A stretch of 64,000 nucleotides of DNA, from NCBI GenBank assembly GCA_023388175.1, contig JAEWGT010000001.1:1-64000 (forward strand), given 5' to 3'. Below, one piece after another: positions 19,699 through 28,062 of the stretch. This stretch comes from Pseudomonadota bacterium. GTDB taxonomy: Bacteria; Pseudomonadota; Alphaproteobacteria; Rhizobiales; Devosiaceae. A program made the translations under genes and the position numbers. Under the pieces are notes generated by a model, which saw only the letters and a list, made by a program, of their open reading frames with translations, was not told where the DNA came from and made no database searches. The stretch's first letter is position 1. Every line of letters starts with the position of its first letter.

Positions 19699-20085
19699 AT
19701 GGCTATTTTCCGGATCGACCCTTTTCCGGCCGATCCCGACCTTTCCGATCTCTGGCGGCGCGCATGGGACGCGCCGCTCAATCGCTCCTACCAGCCGATA
19801 CTGAAGCGCAGCCTCGGCCATGTCGGGGCCTATGACGGCGACCGGCTGATCGGCTTCGTCAACATTGCCTGGGATGGTGGTATCCACGCCTTCATTCTCG
19901 ACACCTGTACCGACCGCGACTTTCGCCGCCAGGGCGTTGCCACCGAACTGGTGCGGCTGGCGGCGGATCTGGCGCGCAGCCGCGGCGCAGAATGGCTGCA
20001 TGTCGATTACGAACCCCATCTCGCGGATTTCTATCGCGGCTGCGGATTTCGTCCCAGCGCAGCGGGCGTCATGAAATTGTCGTGA
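19699..20085 (+). CDS. GNAT family N-acetyltransferase
   Basis: This 128-residue single-domain acetyltransferase has the acetyl-CoA binding motif region around residues 75-85 (RDFRRQGVATELV) and the usual final pattern ending FYRGCGFRPS. The substrate is unknown. Only eight bases separate it from the ilvD stop codon, so it is probably transcribed with ilvD. Nothing links it specifically to branched-chain amino acids. Confidence 0.85.
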   Translation: MAIFRIDPFPADPDLSDLWRRAWDAPLNRSYQPILKRSLGHVGAYDGDRLIGFVNIAWDGGIHAFILDTCTDRDFRRQGVATELVRLAADLARSRGAEWLHVDYEPHLADFYRGCGFRPSAAGVMKLS

Positions 20086-20217
20086 CAAGCCATCTGCCCG
20101 GTGCTACCACCCCGCTCAGCCACCAGTGGTCTGCCAAGACTGCTGACTGGTCAGGTTCGATAGCGGGGATTCCACCCTCCCTATCGGACCGACCCTAATC
20201 TTCCCTCACAGCGCCAG

Positions 20218-20898
20218 TCAGTCCGAGACGGTCTTGCCGTCCACCACCTTGATCTGCCTTCGACAGGCAGCGGCGATCTTTTCATCATGGGTGGAGATGA
20301 GGAAGGTGGTCTTTTCCTGTTCATTGATCTCGGCGATCAGCGCCATGACCTGTTCTGCCGATTCCCGGTCGAGATTGCCGGTCGGCTCGTCGGCCAGCAC
20401 CAGTTCGGGCTGGTTCATCAGCGCGCGTGCAATAGCCACGCGCTGTTTCTGACCGCCCGACAACTGGGTTGCGCGAAAGTCCATGCGATGGCCGAGGCCC
20501 ACCCGCTCCAGCAGTTCCGCACCGCGCTGCCGCGCCTTGCCGGTCTCCCGGCCATTACTGATGGCGGTGGGAAAGACGACGTTTTCAAGCGCGGTGAAAT
20601 CGGGCAGCAGATGGTGGAACTGGAAGACGAAGCCGATATGGCGGTTGCGGAACTCGGTGAGGGCAGCATCCCCAGCGCGCGTCAGGTCCTCGCCCAGCAT
20701 GACATGCTCGCCACTGGTGGGCTGCATCAGGGTCCCCAGAATTGTCAGCAGCGTCGACTTGCCCGAGCCCGATGGGCCGAGCAGGGCGGCGAGGTCGCCC
20801 TCCTGCAAGTCCATGTCGAGCTCCTTGAGCACGCGCGTCTCGGCCTCGCCCTCGCCATAGGTCTTGACCAGGTTGCGAATGGTGACGAGCGCGCTCAT
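20218..20898 (-). CDS. ABC transporter ATP-binding protein (LolD/MacB-type)
   Basis: This 226-residue ATPase drives the FtsX-type permease encoded just upstream. It has Walker A GPSGSGKS near residue 40, the Q-loop, signature LSGGQKQR and Walker B LVLADEPTGN. The sequence is of the LolD/MacB/FtsE class that powers mechanotransmission rather than transport through the membrane. ATG 20898 overlaps the permease stop in ATGA, implying translational coupling. True LolD works with LolC/LolE. Here the partner set includes a membrane fusion protein, which favours a MacAB-like exporter. Confidence 0.88.
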   Translation of the reverse strand: MSALVTIRNLVKTYGEGEAETRVLKELDMDLQEGDLAALLGPSGSGKSTLLTILGTLMQPTSGEHVMLGEDLTRAGDAALTEFRNRHIGFVFQFHHLLPDFTALENVVFPTAISNGRETGKARQRGAELLERVGLGHRMDFRATQLSGGQKQRVAIARALMNQPELVLADEPTGNLDRESAEQVMALIAEINEQEKTTFLISTHDEKIAAACRRQIKVVDGKTVSD

Positions 20899-22100
20899 TG
20901 ACCGATCACCGAGACCGGGTCCACCCGCGCCGCGGCACGCGCCGGCAGGATGGAGGCGAGGATTGCGCCAATCGTCGTGAGGGTGATGGCGAGGCCATAG
21001 GCGCCCTGGCGCACATCGATGGGCAGGCCGCCGGCAGAGGCATTTTCGGGCAGGGGAAAGGGCGAGAGGGCAAGATAGCCCAGTCCCGCCCCGATCAGAC
21101 CGCCCAGCAGGCCGATCAGCGTACCCTGCAGCACGAAGACGAAGACCACAAAGCCGCGCGAGGCACCGAAGGCCCGCATGATGCCGATTTCCGGGCGGCG
21201 GCGATAGGTGGAGAGCAGCAGCGCCGAAGCGACGCCGATGACAATGGTGACCAGCGCAAATCCCTTGATGAGATTGCCCGAATTGGCCTGCGCGCGCAGC
21301 CCGCTCAGCAGCTGGGCATTGCCTTCCGTCCATGGGGTAGCCTTGAGACCGGTTTCCGCGGCCAAGCGCTGGGCGAAGACGTCGGCGCTGTTGAGATCGT
21401 CAAGCTTGATCTCGATGCGTGTGAGCCCCTGCGGCAGCTCGAACAGCGTCCGCGCCGTGGCCGTGCTGACAAAGGCGGCGCGCGCATCCAGCGCCTCGAC
21501 GCCGACCTCGAAAATGCCCGATATGACCAGTGCCCGCTCGACATTGCGGTCCGATTGCAGACGGATCACCTGTCCCACGCCGATGCCCAGATCCTCGGCC
21601 AGGGTCTTGCCCAGAATAACATTGGAATTGTTGAGCATCGTATCGCCAGCGACAAGCCGCCGCTCAAGATCGGCAATGGCCGAGACCTTGTCGGCCTCGA
21701 CACCCGTCACCCCTACAGGGGCCCGCGACTGGCCGCGGATGACGAAGCCATTGCCCACGATCTGCGGAGACATCGCCTTGACGCCTGCCATGGCCTCGAT
21801 GCCCGGAAGGAAGGCATCGGCGCTGCGCAGGGTCTCGCGCTGGCCGCTGGCCTTTTGCTGCACCAGCAGGGCCCCGTCTTCCCCAGCCAGCAACAGGCCG
21901 GCATCGCGGCTGGGCGCCTCAAGCGTCACATGGGAGATGTCGCCCACGGTCTGCTGCACGAGATAAACCGCCAGCCCGCCGATCAGCGCGCTCATGAAAA
22001 TGAAGACGAAGACACCGGTCGCCACGCCCGCGACCAGCAGCCCGGTCTGGGTCTTGCTCGAAGTCAGATACCGCCAGGCGATCTTTATGCCGTAGAGCAT
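20895..22100 (-). CDS. FtsX-like ABC permease (MacB-type)
   Basis: This 401-residue inner-membrane protein has one N-terminal membrane helix (about 20-45), a large periplasmic MacB-PCD domain (about 45-265) and three C-terminal helices of the FtsX fold, with YRRRPEIGIMRAFGAS between the first two. It ends with the coupling sequence ARVDPVSVIGQ. Substrates of this class include macrolides, peptides and lipoproteins; none can be inferred here. It lies three bases after the fusion protein gene and overlaps the ATPase gene, so all three form one operon. Confidence 0.88.
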   Translation of the reverse strand: MLYGIKIAWRYLTSSKTQTGLLVAGVATGVFVFIFMSALIGGLAVYLVQQTVGDISHVTLEAPSRDAGLLLAGEDGALLVQQKASGQRETLRSADAFLPGIEAMAGVKAMSPQIVGNGFVIRGQSRAPVGVTGVEADKVSAIADLERRLVAGDTMLNNSNVILGKTLAEDLGIGVGQVIRLQSDRNVERALVISGIFEVGVEALDARAAFVSTATARTLFELPQGLTRIEIKLDDLNSADVFAQRLAAETGLKATPWTEGNAQLLSGLRAQANSGNLIKGFALVTIVIGVASALLLSTYRRRPEIGIMRAFGASRGFVVFVFVLQGTLIGLLGGLIGAGLGYLALSPFPLPENASAGGLPIDVRQGAYGLAITLTTIGAILASILPARAAARVDPVSVIGQ

Positions 22101-22103
22101 TGC

Positions 22104-23198
22104 TTATTGCGCCTCGACCAGATCGCCCACGGCCACCCCGGCCGGATCGAGAATGACGACATCGCCGGCACTCAGCCCCTCGGTGACGATGACCCGATCC
22201 GCCGGCCAGTCGCTGAAGCGGATCGGCTGCGCCGCCACAACGCCATCGGCGATCACAAGAACATGGCTGTCGGCGCCATCGGTAATGATTGCGGCGCGCG
22301 GCACCGACAGCGCGTCTTCGACTTCATCGACGATGACATTGGCATTGACCGTCTGCCCCACGGGCAGCGACACCGGCTCGTCAAAGGCAATCTTGATCGC
22401 CCTGCCCCCGGTGGAGGGATCGACCGTGGGCGCCGCAAAGGTCACGGTGCCATGCTGCGCCACGCTGGCGCCAACCGGTTTGAGCAAGGCCTTGAGCCCC
22501 GCACTGACGCGGGAGGAATAAAGTTCATCGACATCGGTCGCGACGACGAGATCGGTCGTGTCGGCAATGACGAAGAGCTCGGTTTGCGGATCGACCAACT
22601 GGCCTTGGTCGACGCCACGCGACAGCACGACTCCACTCATGGGTGCGCGCACGCTATATTGGGCAATCTGCCATTCGACCTGATCCAGCGCCGCCCTTTG
22701 CCGGGCCGTCTCGTTGACGGCAGCGGCCAGTGCCAGTTCGGCATCTTCCCGGCTGGCGCGGGTGGTATTTTCACCCAGGGCCTGCGTGCGGGTGGCATTG
22801 GCCTCGGCCTGGCGCTGCTGCACCTGCTGGGCCTCAAGCGCAGAACGCGCCTGCTCGGCCTGAGCCTGCACCAGCGCCGCGTCGAGCGCCACCAGCACCT
22901 GATCCGCCGCGACGCTGTCGCCGACATCGGCATTGACCGACAGGGCCTGGGCCGAGACTGCCGCGCGGATGGTGACGGATTTGCTGGCCGCCACGCGCCC
23001 ATTGACCGCCAGGACCTGGCTGACCGGGCCGGGGCCGAGCACCTCCACAGCGACCGCCTTCGGCTTGGGCTGCCAGGGCCGTTCGATGCCGGCATAGGCA
23101 CCGGCGCCCAGAATGATGAGCAGGAAAAAGATCATCCAGCCCCAGCGCCGCTTGCGGCGGCGCGGGGCAGGACGGGGGGAGGTTTTGGAACTGGCCAC
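22104..23198 (-). CDS. periplasmic membrane fusion protein (MacA/HlyD-type)
   Basis: This is the adaptor joining the inner-membrane permease to an outer-membrane channel. It has a basic N-terminus (RRRKRRWGW), one transmembrane helix near residues 20-38, and a lipoyl/barrel-sandwich region split by a coiled-coil hairpin (about 110-180, alanine/glutamine rich). Beta-barrel and membrane-proximal domains follow. The last part repeats the HlyD_D23 pattern. No TolC gene is present in the window, so an outer-membrane partner must be encoded elsewhere. It is the first gene of a three-gene operon. Confidence 0.88.
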   Translation of the reverse strand: MASSKTSPRPAPRRRKRRWGWMIFFLLIILGAGAYAGIERPWQPKPKAVAVEVLGPGPVSQVLAVNGRVAASKSVTIRAAVSAQALSVNADVGDSVAADQVLVALDAALVQAQAEQARSALEAQQVQQRQAEANATRTQALGENTTRASREDAELALAAAVNETARQRAALDQVEWQIAQYSVRAPMSGVVLSRGVDQGQLVDPQTELFVIADTTDLVVATDVDELYSSRVSAGLKALLKPVGASVAQHGTVTFAAPTVDPSTGGRAIKIAFDEPVSLPVGQTVNANVIVDEVEDALSVPRAAIITDGADSHVLVIADGVVAAQPIRFSDWPADRVIVTEGLSAGDVVILDPAGVAVGDLVEAQ

Positions 23199-23278
23199 AG
23201 CATTGAGCCCTTTGACGCTTCAATACTGTCTACGCTGTTGCACCGCCTTTGGATTTGCGGTCGATCAAACCAGCTGGC

Positions 23279-24145
23279 TCAGCGCCGCCCGATGCCATCA
23301 AGCGTGGCGAAATCTTCGTCGCTCAGGTCGATGGCGGCCGCGGCGACATTGTCTTCAAGATGCCTGACCTTGCCGGTGCCCGGAATGGGCAGCATGACCT
23401 TGCTGCGCTTCAGCAGCCACGCCAGCGCGATCTGGCTGCCGCTGGCCCCGTGCTTTTCCATGATGGCATGGGCCGTGTCGTGCCCCTCCACCAGATCGCC
23501 ACCTGCAAGCGGAAACCAGGGGATGAAACCGATGCCATTGGCTTCGCAATAGTCGAGCACTGCCTCGCTCTTGCGATTGGCGAAATTGTAGAGGTTCTGG
23601 ACCGTGGTCACCTTGAAGTACTTGCTGGCTTCCTTGATGTCCTCGACGCTGACCTCGGACAGGCCCGCATGGCGGATCAGGCCCTCCTTCTGCATGTCGG
23701 CAATGACACCGAACTGGTCTTCGCGCGGCGTATTGGCGTCGATGCGGTGCAACTGCCAGAGATCGAGCCGTTCCAGCTTGAGCCGGCGAAGCGATGTCAT
23801 GACACCCTGGCGCAGGAATTCGGGCCGCCCCACCTGATGCCACTCATCAGGCCCGGTGCGGGTCAAGCCGCTCTTGGTGGCAATGACGCTGCCCTTGTCA
23901 TAGGGCGCCAGCGCCTCCCCGATCAGCTCCTCGCTGATATAGGGACCATAGCTTTCGGCCGTGTCGATGAAATCGACGCCGATTTCCGGCAGGCGCTTGA
24001 GCACGCGGATCGCTTCGTCCCGATCCTCGGGCGGTCCCCAGATGCCCTTGCCGGTAATGCGCATGGCGCCAAAACCGAGCCGGTTGACCTTGAGGTCGCC
24101 GCCAATGGCGAATGTCCCCGACAGGGATGCGTCGAGCTGAGCCAT
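23279..24145 (-). CDS. aldo/keto reductase
   Basis: This 288-residue NADPH-dependent oxidoreductase has the TIM-barrel aldo/keto reductase pattern. The catalytic aspartate and tyrosine lie in FIDTAESYGPYISEE, the lysine in IATKSG, and the histidine in LWQLHRID. The NADP site near the C-terminus reads PIPGTGKVRHLEDN. The closest type is the bacterial AKR13-like group acting on assorted aldehydes; the natural substrate is unknown. ATG 24145 follows AAGGAG at good spacing; an upstream in-frame extension runs into the neighbouring gene. It ends an operon-like run from the comF-like gene. Confidence 0.9.
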   Translation of the reverse strand: MAQLDASLSGTFAIGGDLKVNRLGFGAMRITGKGIWGPPEDRDEAIRVLKRLPEIGVDFIDTAESYGPYISEELIGEALAPYDKGSVIATKSGLTRTGPDEWHQVGRPEFLRQGVMTSLRRLKLERLDLWQLHRIDANTPREDQFGVIADMQKEGLIRHAGLSEVSVEDIKEASKYFKVTTVQNLYNFANRKSEAVLDYCEANGIGFIPWFPLAGGDLVEGHDTAHAIMEKHGASGSQIALAWLLKRSKVMLPIPGTGKVRHLEDNVAAAAIDLSDEDFATLDGIGRR

Positions 24146-24185
24146 CTTATTCTCCTTGGGTTTGGCACCCGGAGCACTGGGCGCC

Positions 24186-24620
24186 TTAATTGTCCTCGCC
24201 GACATCAGGCAAGGGCAGGAAATCCACCCCATCTTCGATGAGGCCGGCAATATCGTCGCGTGACGCCTCGCCATAAATGCCGCGCGCCTCCACTTCCTCG
24301 AAATGGATTCTCCGCGCCTCTTCGGCAAAACGGTCGCCGACATAATCGGCTTCGTTGATGACCTTATTGCGGTATTGCCGCAGCATTTCGCGCATCTTCG
24401 CCATGTCGGGATGCGCGGCGGACAGGCTGGCACGGCCTGTGCCTGTGCGCGCCACATTGGGCGCCATCATCGCCTTTTGCACATGTCCATCGCCGCACTG
24501 GGCACAGGTGACGATGCCGCGCGCCTGCTGCTCGTCATAGGCCGAAGCGCTCTTGAACCAGGCGTCGAAGCGATGTCCCTTCGAACATTGAAGCGAATAC
24601 TGGATCACGTCTCTATTCAT
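24186..24620 (-). CDS. DUF1178 family protein
   Basis: This 144-residue protein matches the DUF1178 family, which is common in Alpha- and Betaproteobacteria. It opens with a zinc-ribbon-like segment, IQYSLQCSKGHRFDAWF, and a CAQCG motif near residue 40, giving up to three or four cysteines for metal binding. The C-terminal half is helical and acidic, ending DFLPLPDVGEDN. Function is unknown. It often sits next to the nitrilase and glutaredoxin genes, as here, suggesting a shared housekeeping role. Confidence 0.82.
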   Translation of the reverse strand: MNRDVIQYSLQCSKGHRFDAWFKSASAYDEQQARGIVTCAQCGDGHVQKAMMAPNVARTGTGRASLSAAHPDMAKMREMLRQYRNKVINEADYVGDRFAEEARRIHFEEVEARGIYGEASRDDIAGLIEDGVDFLPLPDVGEDN

Positions 24621-24670
24621 TCTCTTGCGCGCCGCGCGGGCGCATTTCAGCCACCATATAGGGTGCGGAT

Positions 24671-25498
24671 TCAGCTCTGCAAACCCGGCAACGCAAAGTC
24701 GCGGGCATTGGCGAGGGCCGGGACACGGCTTCGGGCCTCTGTCACCGCAGCCGGATCGATGTCGGCGACAAGCACGCCGGGTCGATCGTGATCGAGTTCG
24801 GCAATCACCTTCCCCCATGGATCCACGATCAGCGAATGACCATAGGTCGAGCGGCCATTGGCATGCTGCCCGCCCTGCGCGGCCGCGATGACATAAGAGC
24901 CGGTTTCGATCGCGCGCGCCCGCAAGAGCACATGCCAGTGCGCCTGACCTGTTGGCACGGTAAAAGCCGCGGGAACCGCCATCAGCCCCGCCCCGGCATT
25001 GGCCAGGGCATTGTACAGGCGCGGGAAGCGCATGTCGTAGCAGATGGAAAAGCCAAGCCTGACAGCGCCAAGATCGGCGGTCACCGCCTGCTGTCCGGCC
25101 TTGTAAGTGGCACTTTCCCGATAGGCATTGAGCCCGGCAATGTCGGCATCGAACAGATGGATCTTGTCATAGATCGCCAATTGGGTGCCATCGGGCCCGA
25201 ACAGCACCGAGCGATTGGCAAAGCGTCCATCGTCCAGCGGCACCGGCAGCGAGCCGATATGGACAAACATGGAATGCTGTCGAGCCAGTTCTGCCGTGCG
25301 CTTCAACTGCGGATGGCCCTCGAAGCCAGCCGCGACCGAGCGCAACTGCTCCCGGTTCTCGGGGAAGATCATCGTGACTTCAGGCGTCAGTGCATAATCG
25401 GCGCCCTGCGCCGCGGCTTCGGCCAGCAAACCCTCAAGGGCATTGAGATTAGCTTCGGGATCGAGCCCCGACTGCATCTGGATCGCGGCGATCTTCAT
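24671..25498 (-). CDS. carbon-nitrogen hydrolase (nitrilase superfamily, Nit-type)
   Basis: This 275-residue cytoplasmic amidase has the Glu-Lys-Cys triad of the superfamily: glutamate in LTPEVTMIFPEN, lysine in YDKIHLFD, and cysteine in FSICYDMRFPRLY. The sequence resembles Nit1/YafV-like and deaminated-glutathione amidases, which repair by-products of glutathione metabolism. That role would suit the glutaredoxin gene three bases upstream, but substrate assignment is inference. Confidence 0.9.
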   Translation of the reverse strand: MKIAAIQMQSGLDPEANLNALEGLLAEAAAQGADYALTPEVTMIFPENREQLRSVAAGFEGHPQLKRTAELARQHSMFVHIGSLPVPLDDGRFANRSVLFGPDGTQLAIYDKIHLFDADIAGLNAYRESATYKAGQQAVTADLGAVRLGFSICYDMRFPRLYNALANAGAGLMAVPAAFTVPTGQAHWHVLLRARAIETGSYVIAAAQGGQHANGRSTYGHSLIVDPWGKVIAELDHDRPGVLVADIDPAAVTEARSRVPALANARDFALPGLQS

Positions 25499-25501
25499 CT
25501 C

Positions 25502-25756
25502 TTACTGCGCCAGCAGCGGATCAAGGCCACCCGCGCGGTCGAGAGCCGAAAGATCGTCATAGCCCCCCACATGCGCGTCGCCGATGAAGATTTGCGGCAC
25601 GGTACGGCGCCCATGGGCGCGCTCTGTCATGGCCTGCCGCAGGTCGGGGTCGAGTACGGTGATTTCGGAATAGTCCACGCCTTTGTCATCAAGAAGCGCC
25701 TTGGCAGCGTGACAATAGGGGCAGGTGGGCGTCGTATAAATCACGACCTTGGCCAT
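25502..25756 (-). CDS. grxC: glutaredoxin 3
   Basis: This 84-residue dithiol glutaredoxin has the active site CPYC at residues 12-15, the cis-proline motif TVPQIFI and the GSH-binding GGYDDLSAL. It reduces disulfides and glutathione mixed disulfides in the cytoplasm using glutathione. It lies between the comF-like gene and the nitrilase gene, with a 3-bp gap to the latter, so it is in one operon with them. Confidence 0.95.
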   Translation of the reverse strand: MAKVVIYTTPTCPYCHAAKALLDDKGVDYSEITVLDPDLRQAMTERAHGRRTVPQIFIGDAHVGGYDDLSALDRAGGLDPLLAQ

Positions 25757-25789
25757 GAGGACAGCTCCGGTGAACGAAAAACATTGCTC

Positions 25790-26593
25790 TTATATGGGCA
25801 GTTCGCCGCCAATGACAACGCGGGCAAAGGTCAGGACATCGACCTTCTCGACCCCACCGCGCTTCAATGCCCGCGTCACCGCCTTGACCGTCGCCCCCGT
25901 CGTATAGACATCATCCACGAGAACAACCGGTCGTCCCCTGAGCCGCTCCAATGCCCGGGGATGCAGCGAAAACGCGCCCTGCACATTGCGCAACCGGCTA
26001 TCGCCCGAAAGACCAACCTGCTGTCTCGTCTTCCTGTCGCGCCGCACCAGATGCGCATCCACCTCGAGCCCCGTGGCCCGCGACAATTCCCGCGCCAGAA
26101 GCATGGATTGGTTATAACGGCGGAACCGCAAGCGGCTCGGATGCAGCGGCACCGGCACGAGCAACGGCGTGTCCGGCCAGAACTCGTGCCCGGCCACCCC
26201 CATCAGCCTGGCGCAGAACCGGGCCAGCTCCACCCGGTCGCCGTATTTGAACCGGCTGACCAGCGCCCCGACGACCTCTCCATAGGCCAGGGCTGCGCGC
26301 GCGCGACCGAAGGGCGGCGGATCGGCCAGCGCTTCGGCAGAAAGCGTGCCCGCCCCCGGATCGCTGTCGAAGGGCAGGCCCAGCACCGGACAAAAGGGCG
26401 CGCTGATCGGTCTCAATTGCGAAAAGCAGCTGGCGCAAAGTGCATTATCGGCGCTGAGTGGCGCCGAACAGGCAATGCAGGTCGGCGGATAGAGCTGGTC
26501 GAGCAGTGCAATGCCCAAACGGCCCAACCCACGACCGAGCCGCGTCAATCCGCTGTCTTTGACTTCCTCGCCCGCGCTCTCCATAAGACCCAT
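25790..26593 (-). CDS. ComF family phosphoribosyltransferase-like protein
   Basis: ComF-family proteins assist uptake or handling of single-stranded DNA in competent bacteria and are widespread in non-competent ones too. This 267-residue protein has a zinc-ribbon near the N-terminus (CIACS, then CASC) and a type I phosphoribosyltransferase domain with the signature VVLVDDVYTTGATV near the C-terminus. The start is uncertain, ATG 26593 or 26584. A longer frame runs into the divergent methyltransferase gene. It is the first gene of the comF-grxC-nitrilase-DUF1178 run. Confidence 0.88.
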   Translation of the reverse strand: MGLMESAGEEVKDSGLTRLGRGLGRLGIALLDQLYPPTCIACSAPLSADNALCASCFSQLRPISAPFCPVLGLPFDSDPGAGTLSAEALADPPPFGRARAALAYGEVVGALVSRFKYGDRVELARFCARLMGVAGHEFWPDTPLLVPVPLHPSRLRFRRYNQSMLLARELSRATGLEVDAHLVRRDRKTRQQVGLSGDSRLRNVQGAFSLHPRALERLRGRPVVLVDDVYTTGATVKAVTRALKRGGVEKVDVLTFARVVIGGELPI

Positions 26594-26627
26594 ATTGCCA
26601 CGCTCAGGCCCCGGGGAAAGCCCCTCC

Positions 26628-27458
26628 ATGTCCAGCCCCCCACAGATCTTCGACAGAATCGGGATACGCCGCAATCTTGACCGCCGCAAAAGCCGCGACA
26701 ATTTCGTGCGCGACCTCGTGGTCGAGGATATGGCCGACAGGCTCGGCACCTATAAGAGGGATTTCGCTGAGGCCATTCTTATTGGCCCCGATGCGCAATC
26801 CCTGCCCGAAATTCTCCACACCGCCAACGGCCCCGTCGTCGCGCAACGGGTGGAAGCATTTGGGGGAGAGGACTTCCCGGCTCTGCCCGCGGGCGAGTAC
26901 GATCTCATTGTCTCGCTCCTGCATCTGCAGGCCGTCAACGATGTGCCGGGGCACCTGGCGCGGCTGCGCCAGAAGCTCAGGCCCGATGGGCTGTTGATGG
27001 CGGCCTTTATTGGCGGTGAAAGCCTCACCGAACTGCGCGAGGCCTTTCTTGCTGCCGATCTGGCCACGTCCGGCGGCGCGTCCGCCCGCGTGGCGCCCAT
27101 GGCGCAGGTGCGCGATGCCGGAGGGCTGCTGCAGCGCGCCGGCTTTGCCCTGCCTGTGGCCGATGTCGAAACCCATCGCGTCCGCTACGCCAACCCCTTT
27201 GCACTGATGGCCGAGCTCAAGGCACTGGGTGCCGCCAACCCGCTGGTTGACCGCCCCCGGCGCTTCGCCACGCGCACCCTGCTCAGCGCCGCTGCCTCGG
27301 CCTATGCCGAGCGCGACGCCGACCCCGATGGCCGCATCCGCGCCACGCTCGAAATCATCTGGATTGCCGGCTGGGTGCCGCATGAAAGCCAGCAGAAGCC
27401 CCTCCGTCCGGGCAGCGCCACGACACGGCTGGGCGACATATTGGGCAAGGCACCATGA
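26628..27458 (+). CDS. SAM-dependent methyltransferase (BioC/NDUFAF5-like)
   Basis: This 276-residue protein resembles the alphaproteobacterial relatives of mitochondrial NDUFAF5, a hydroxylase/methyltransferase-like assembly factor of complex I. Its start IFDRIGIRRNLDRRKSR is typical of the group. The Rossmann-like core includes YDLIVSLLHLQAVNDVPG and LRPDGLLMAAFIGGESL. The classic GxGxG motif is degenerate, a feature I also associate with this subgroup. ATG 26628 follows GGGGAAAG. It diverges from the comF-like gene over about 34 bp and overlaps the next gene in ATGA. Confidence 0.82.
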   Translation: MSSPPQIFDRIGIRRNLDRRKSRDNFVRDLVVEDMADRLGTYKRDFAEAILIGPDAQSLPEILHTANGPVVAQRVEAFGGEDFPALPAGEYDLIVSLLHLQAVNDVPGHLARLRQKLRPDGLLMAAFIGGESLTELREAFLAADLATSGGASARVAPMAQVRDAGGLLQRAGFALPVADVETHRVRYANPFALMAELKALGAANPLVDRPRRFATRTLLSAAASAYAERDADPDGRIRATLEIIWIAGWVPHESQQKPLRPGSATTRLGDILGKAP

Positions 27459-27991
27459 CAGGCCTCGCCGGCGGGGAGATCCTGCTCCTGTCCGGATCGC
27501 CGGGCTCGGGCAAGACCACCAGCGCCGAGGCGCTGGCCCATCTCCCCGGCAGTCCCAAGGTGCATCTGCATTCGGACGATTTCTGGGGCTATATCAAGCA
27601 AGGCAAGATCGACCCCTGGCTCCCCGAGTCCGACAGGCAGAACCACATGATCCGGGACATCGTGGCCGATGTCGCCGGTCATTATGCCCGCAGTGGCTAC
27701 ACGGTCATCGTGGACGGGGTTATCCGCCCCTGGTGGCTGCCCGCCTTCATGTCCCTGGGCGTGCCGCTGCATTATATCGTGCTGCGCACCAGCGTCGCCG
27801 AAGCCGTAGCGCGGTGCAAAGCGCGCGGCGGCGACAGCCTGACCGATCCGGTCGTGGTCAGCGCGCTCCACGGCCAGTTTGCCGATCTGGAGGCCTTTGA
27901 AACCCATGTCCTGACGGTCGGCGGACTGGACAAAGACGAAACAGTGCAGCGCATTCTCGATGCTGTTTCAAGCGGCGGCTTCCGCCTCTGA
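27455..27991 (+). CDS. P-loop small-molecule kinase-like protein
   Basis: This 178-residue protein has Walker A GSPGSGKTT near residue 14, the DDFW segment after the second strand, and a lid-like region with arginines near RCKARGGD. The layout matches small AAA/zeta-toxin-like or gluconokinase-like nucleoside triphosphate-dependent kinases. No antitoxin gene is adjacent, so a toxin role is not supported. Its start overlaps the stop of the methyltransferase gene (ATGA), so the two are translationally coupled. The substrate is unknown. Confidence 0.75.
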   Translation: MTGLAGGEILLLSGSPGSGKTTSAEALAHLPGSPKVHLHSDDFWGYIKQGKIDPWLPESDRQNHMIRDIVADVAGHYARSGYTVIVDGVIRPWWLPAFMSLGVPLHYIVLRTSVAEAVARCKARGGDSLTDPVVVSALHGQFADLEAFETHVLTVGGLDKDETVQRILDAVSSGGFRL

Positions 27992-28010
27992 ATGCGGGAA
28001 AGCGCTCATG

Positions 28011-28037
28011 AAAAAGGCCGGTGTTTCCACCGGCCTT
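28011..28037. terminator. bidirectional intrinsic terminator
   Basis: AAGGCCGGTG (28014-28023) and CACCGGCCTT (28028-28037) form a 10-bp stem with a 4-base loop. On the minus strand it is followed by a T-run (28011-28015 are As on the plus strand), making a strong carD terminator. It can also stop the convergent P-loop gene. Confidence 0.85.
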
Positions 28038-28062
28038 ATCAATACTTTACTGAAAAAACCGC

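Noticed and set aside
20150..20180. tRNA T-arm-like GGTTCGA sequence
   Set aside because: Neither acceptor nor anticodon stems can be formed around it, and no tRNA is visible elsewhere in the gaps.
27455..27991. Zeta-type toxin of a toxin-antitoxin pair
   Set aside because: No antitoxin gene is adjacent; the gene is coupled to a housekeeping methyltransferase gene instead.
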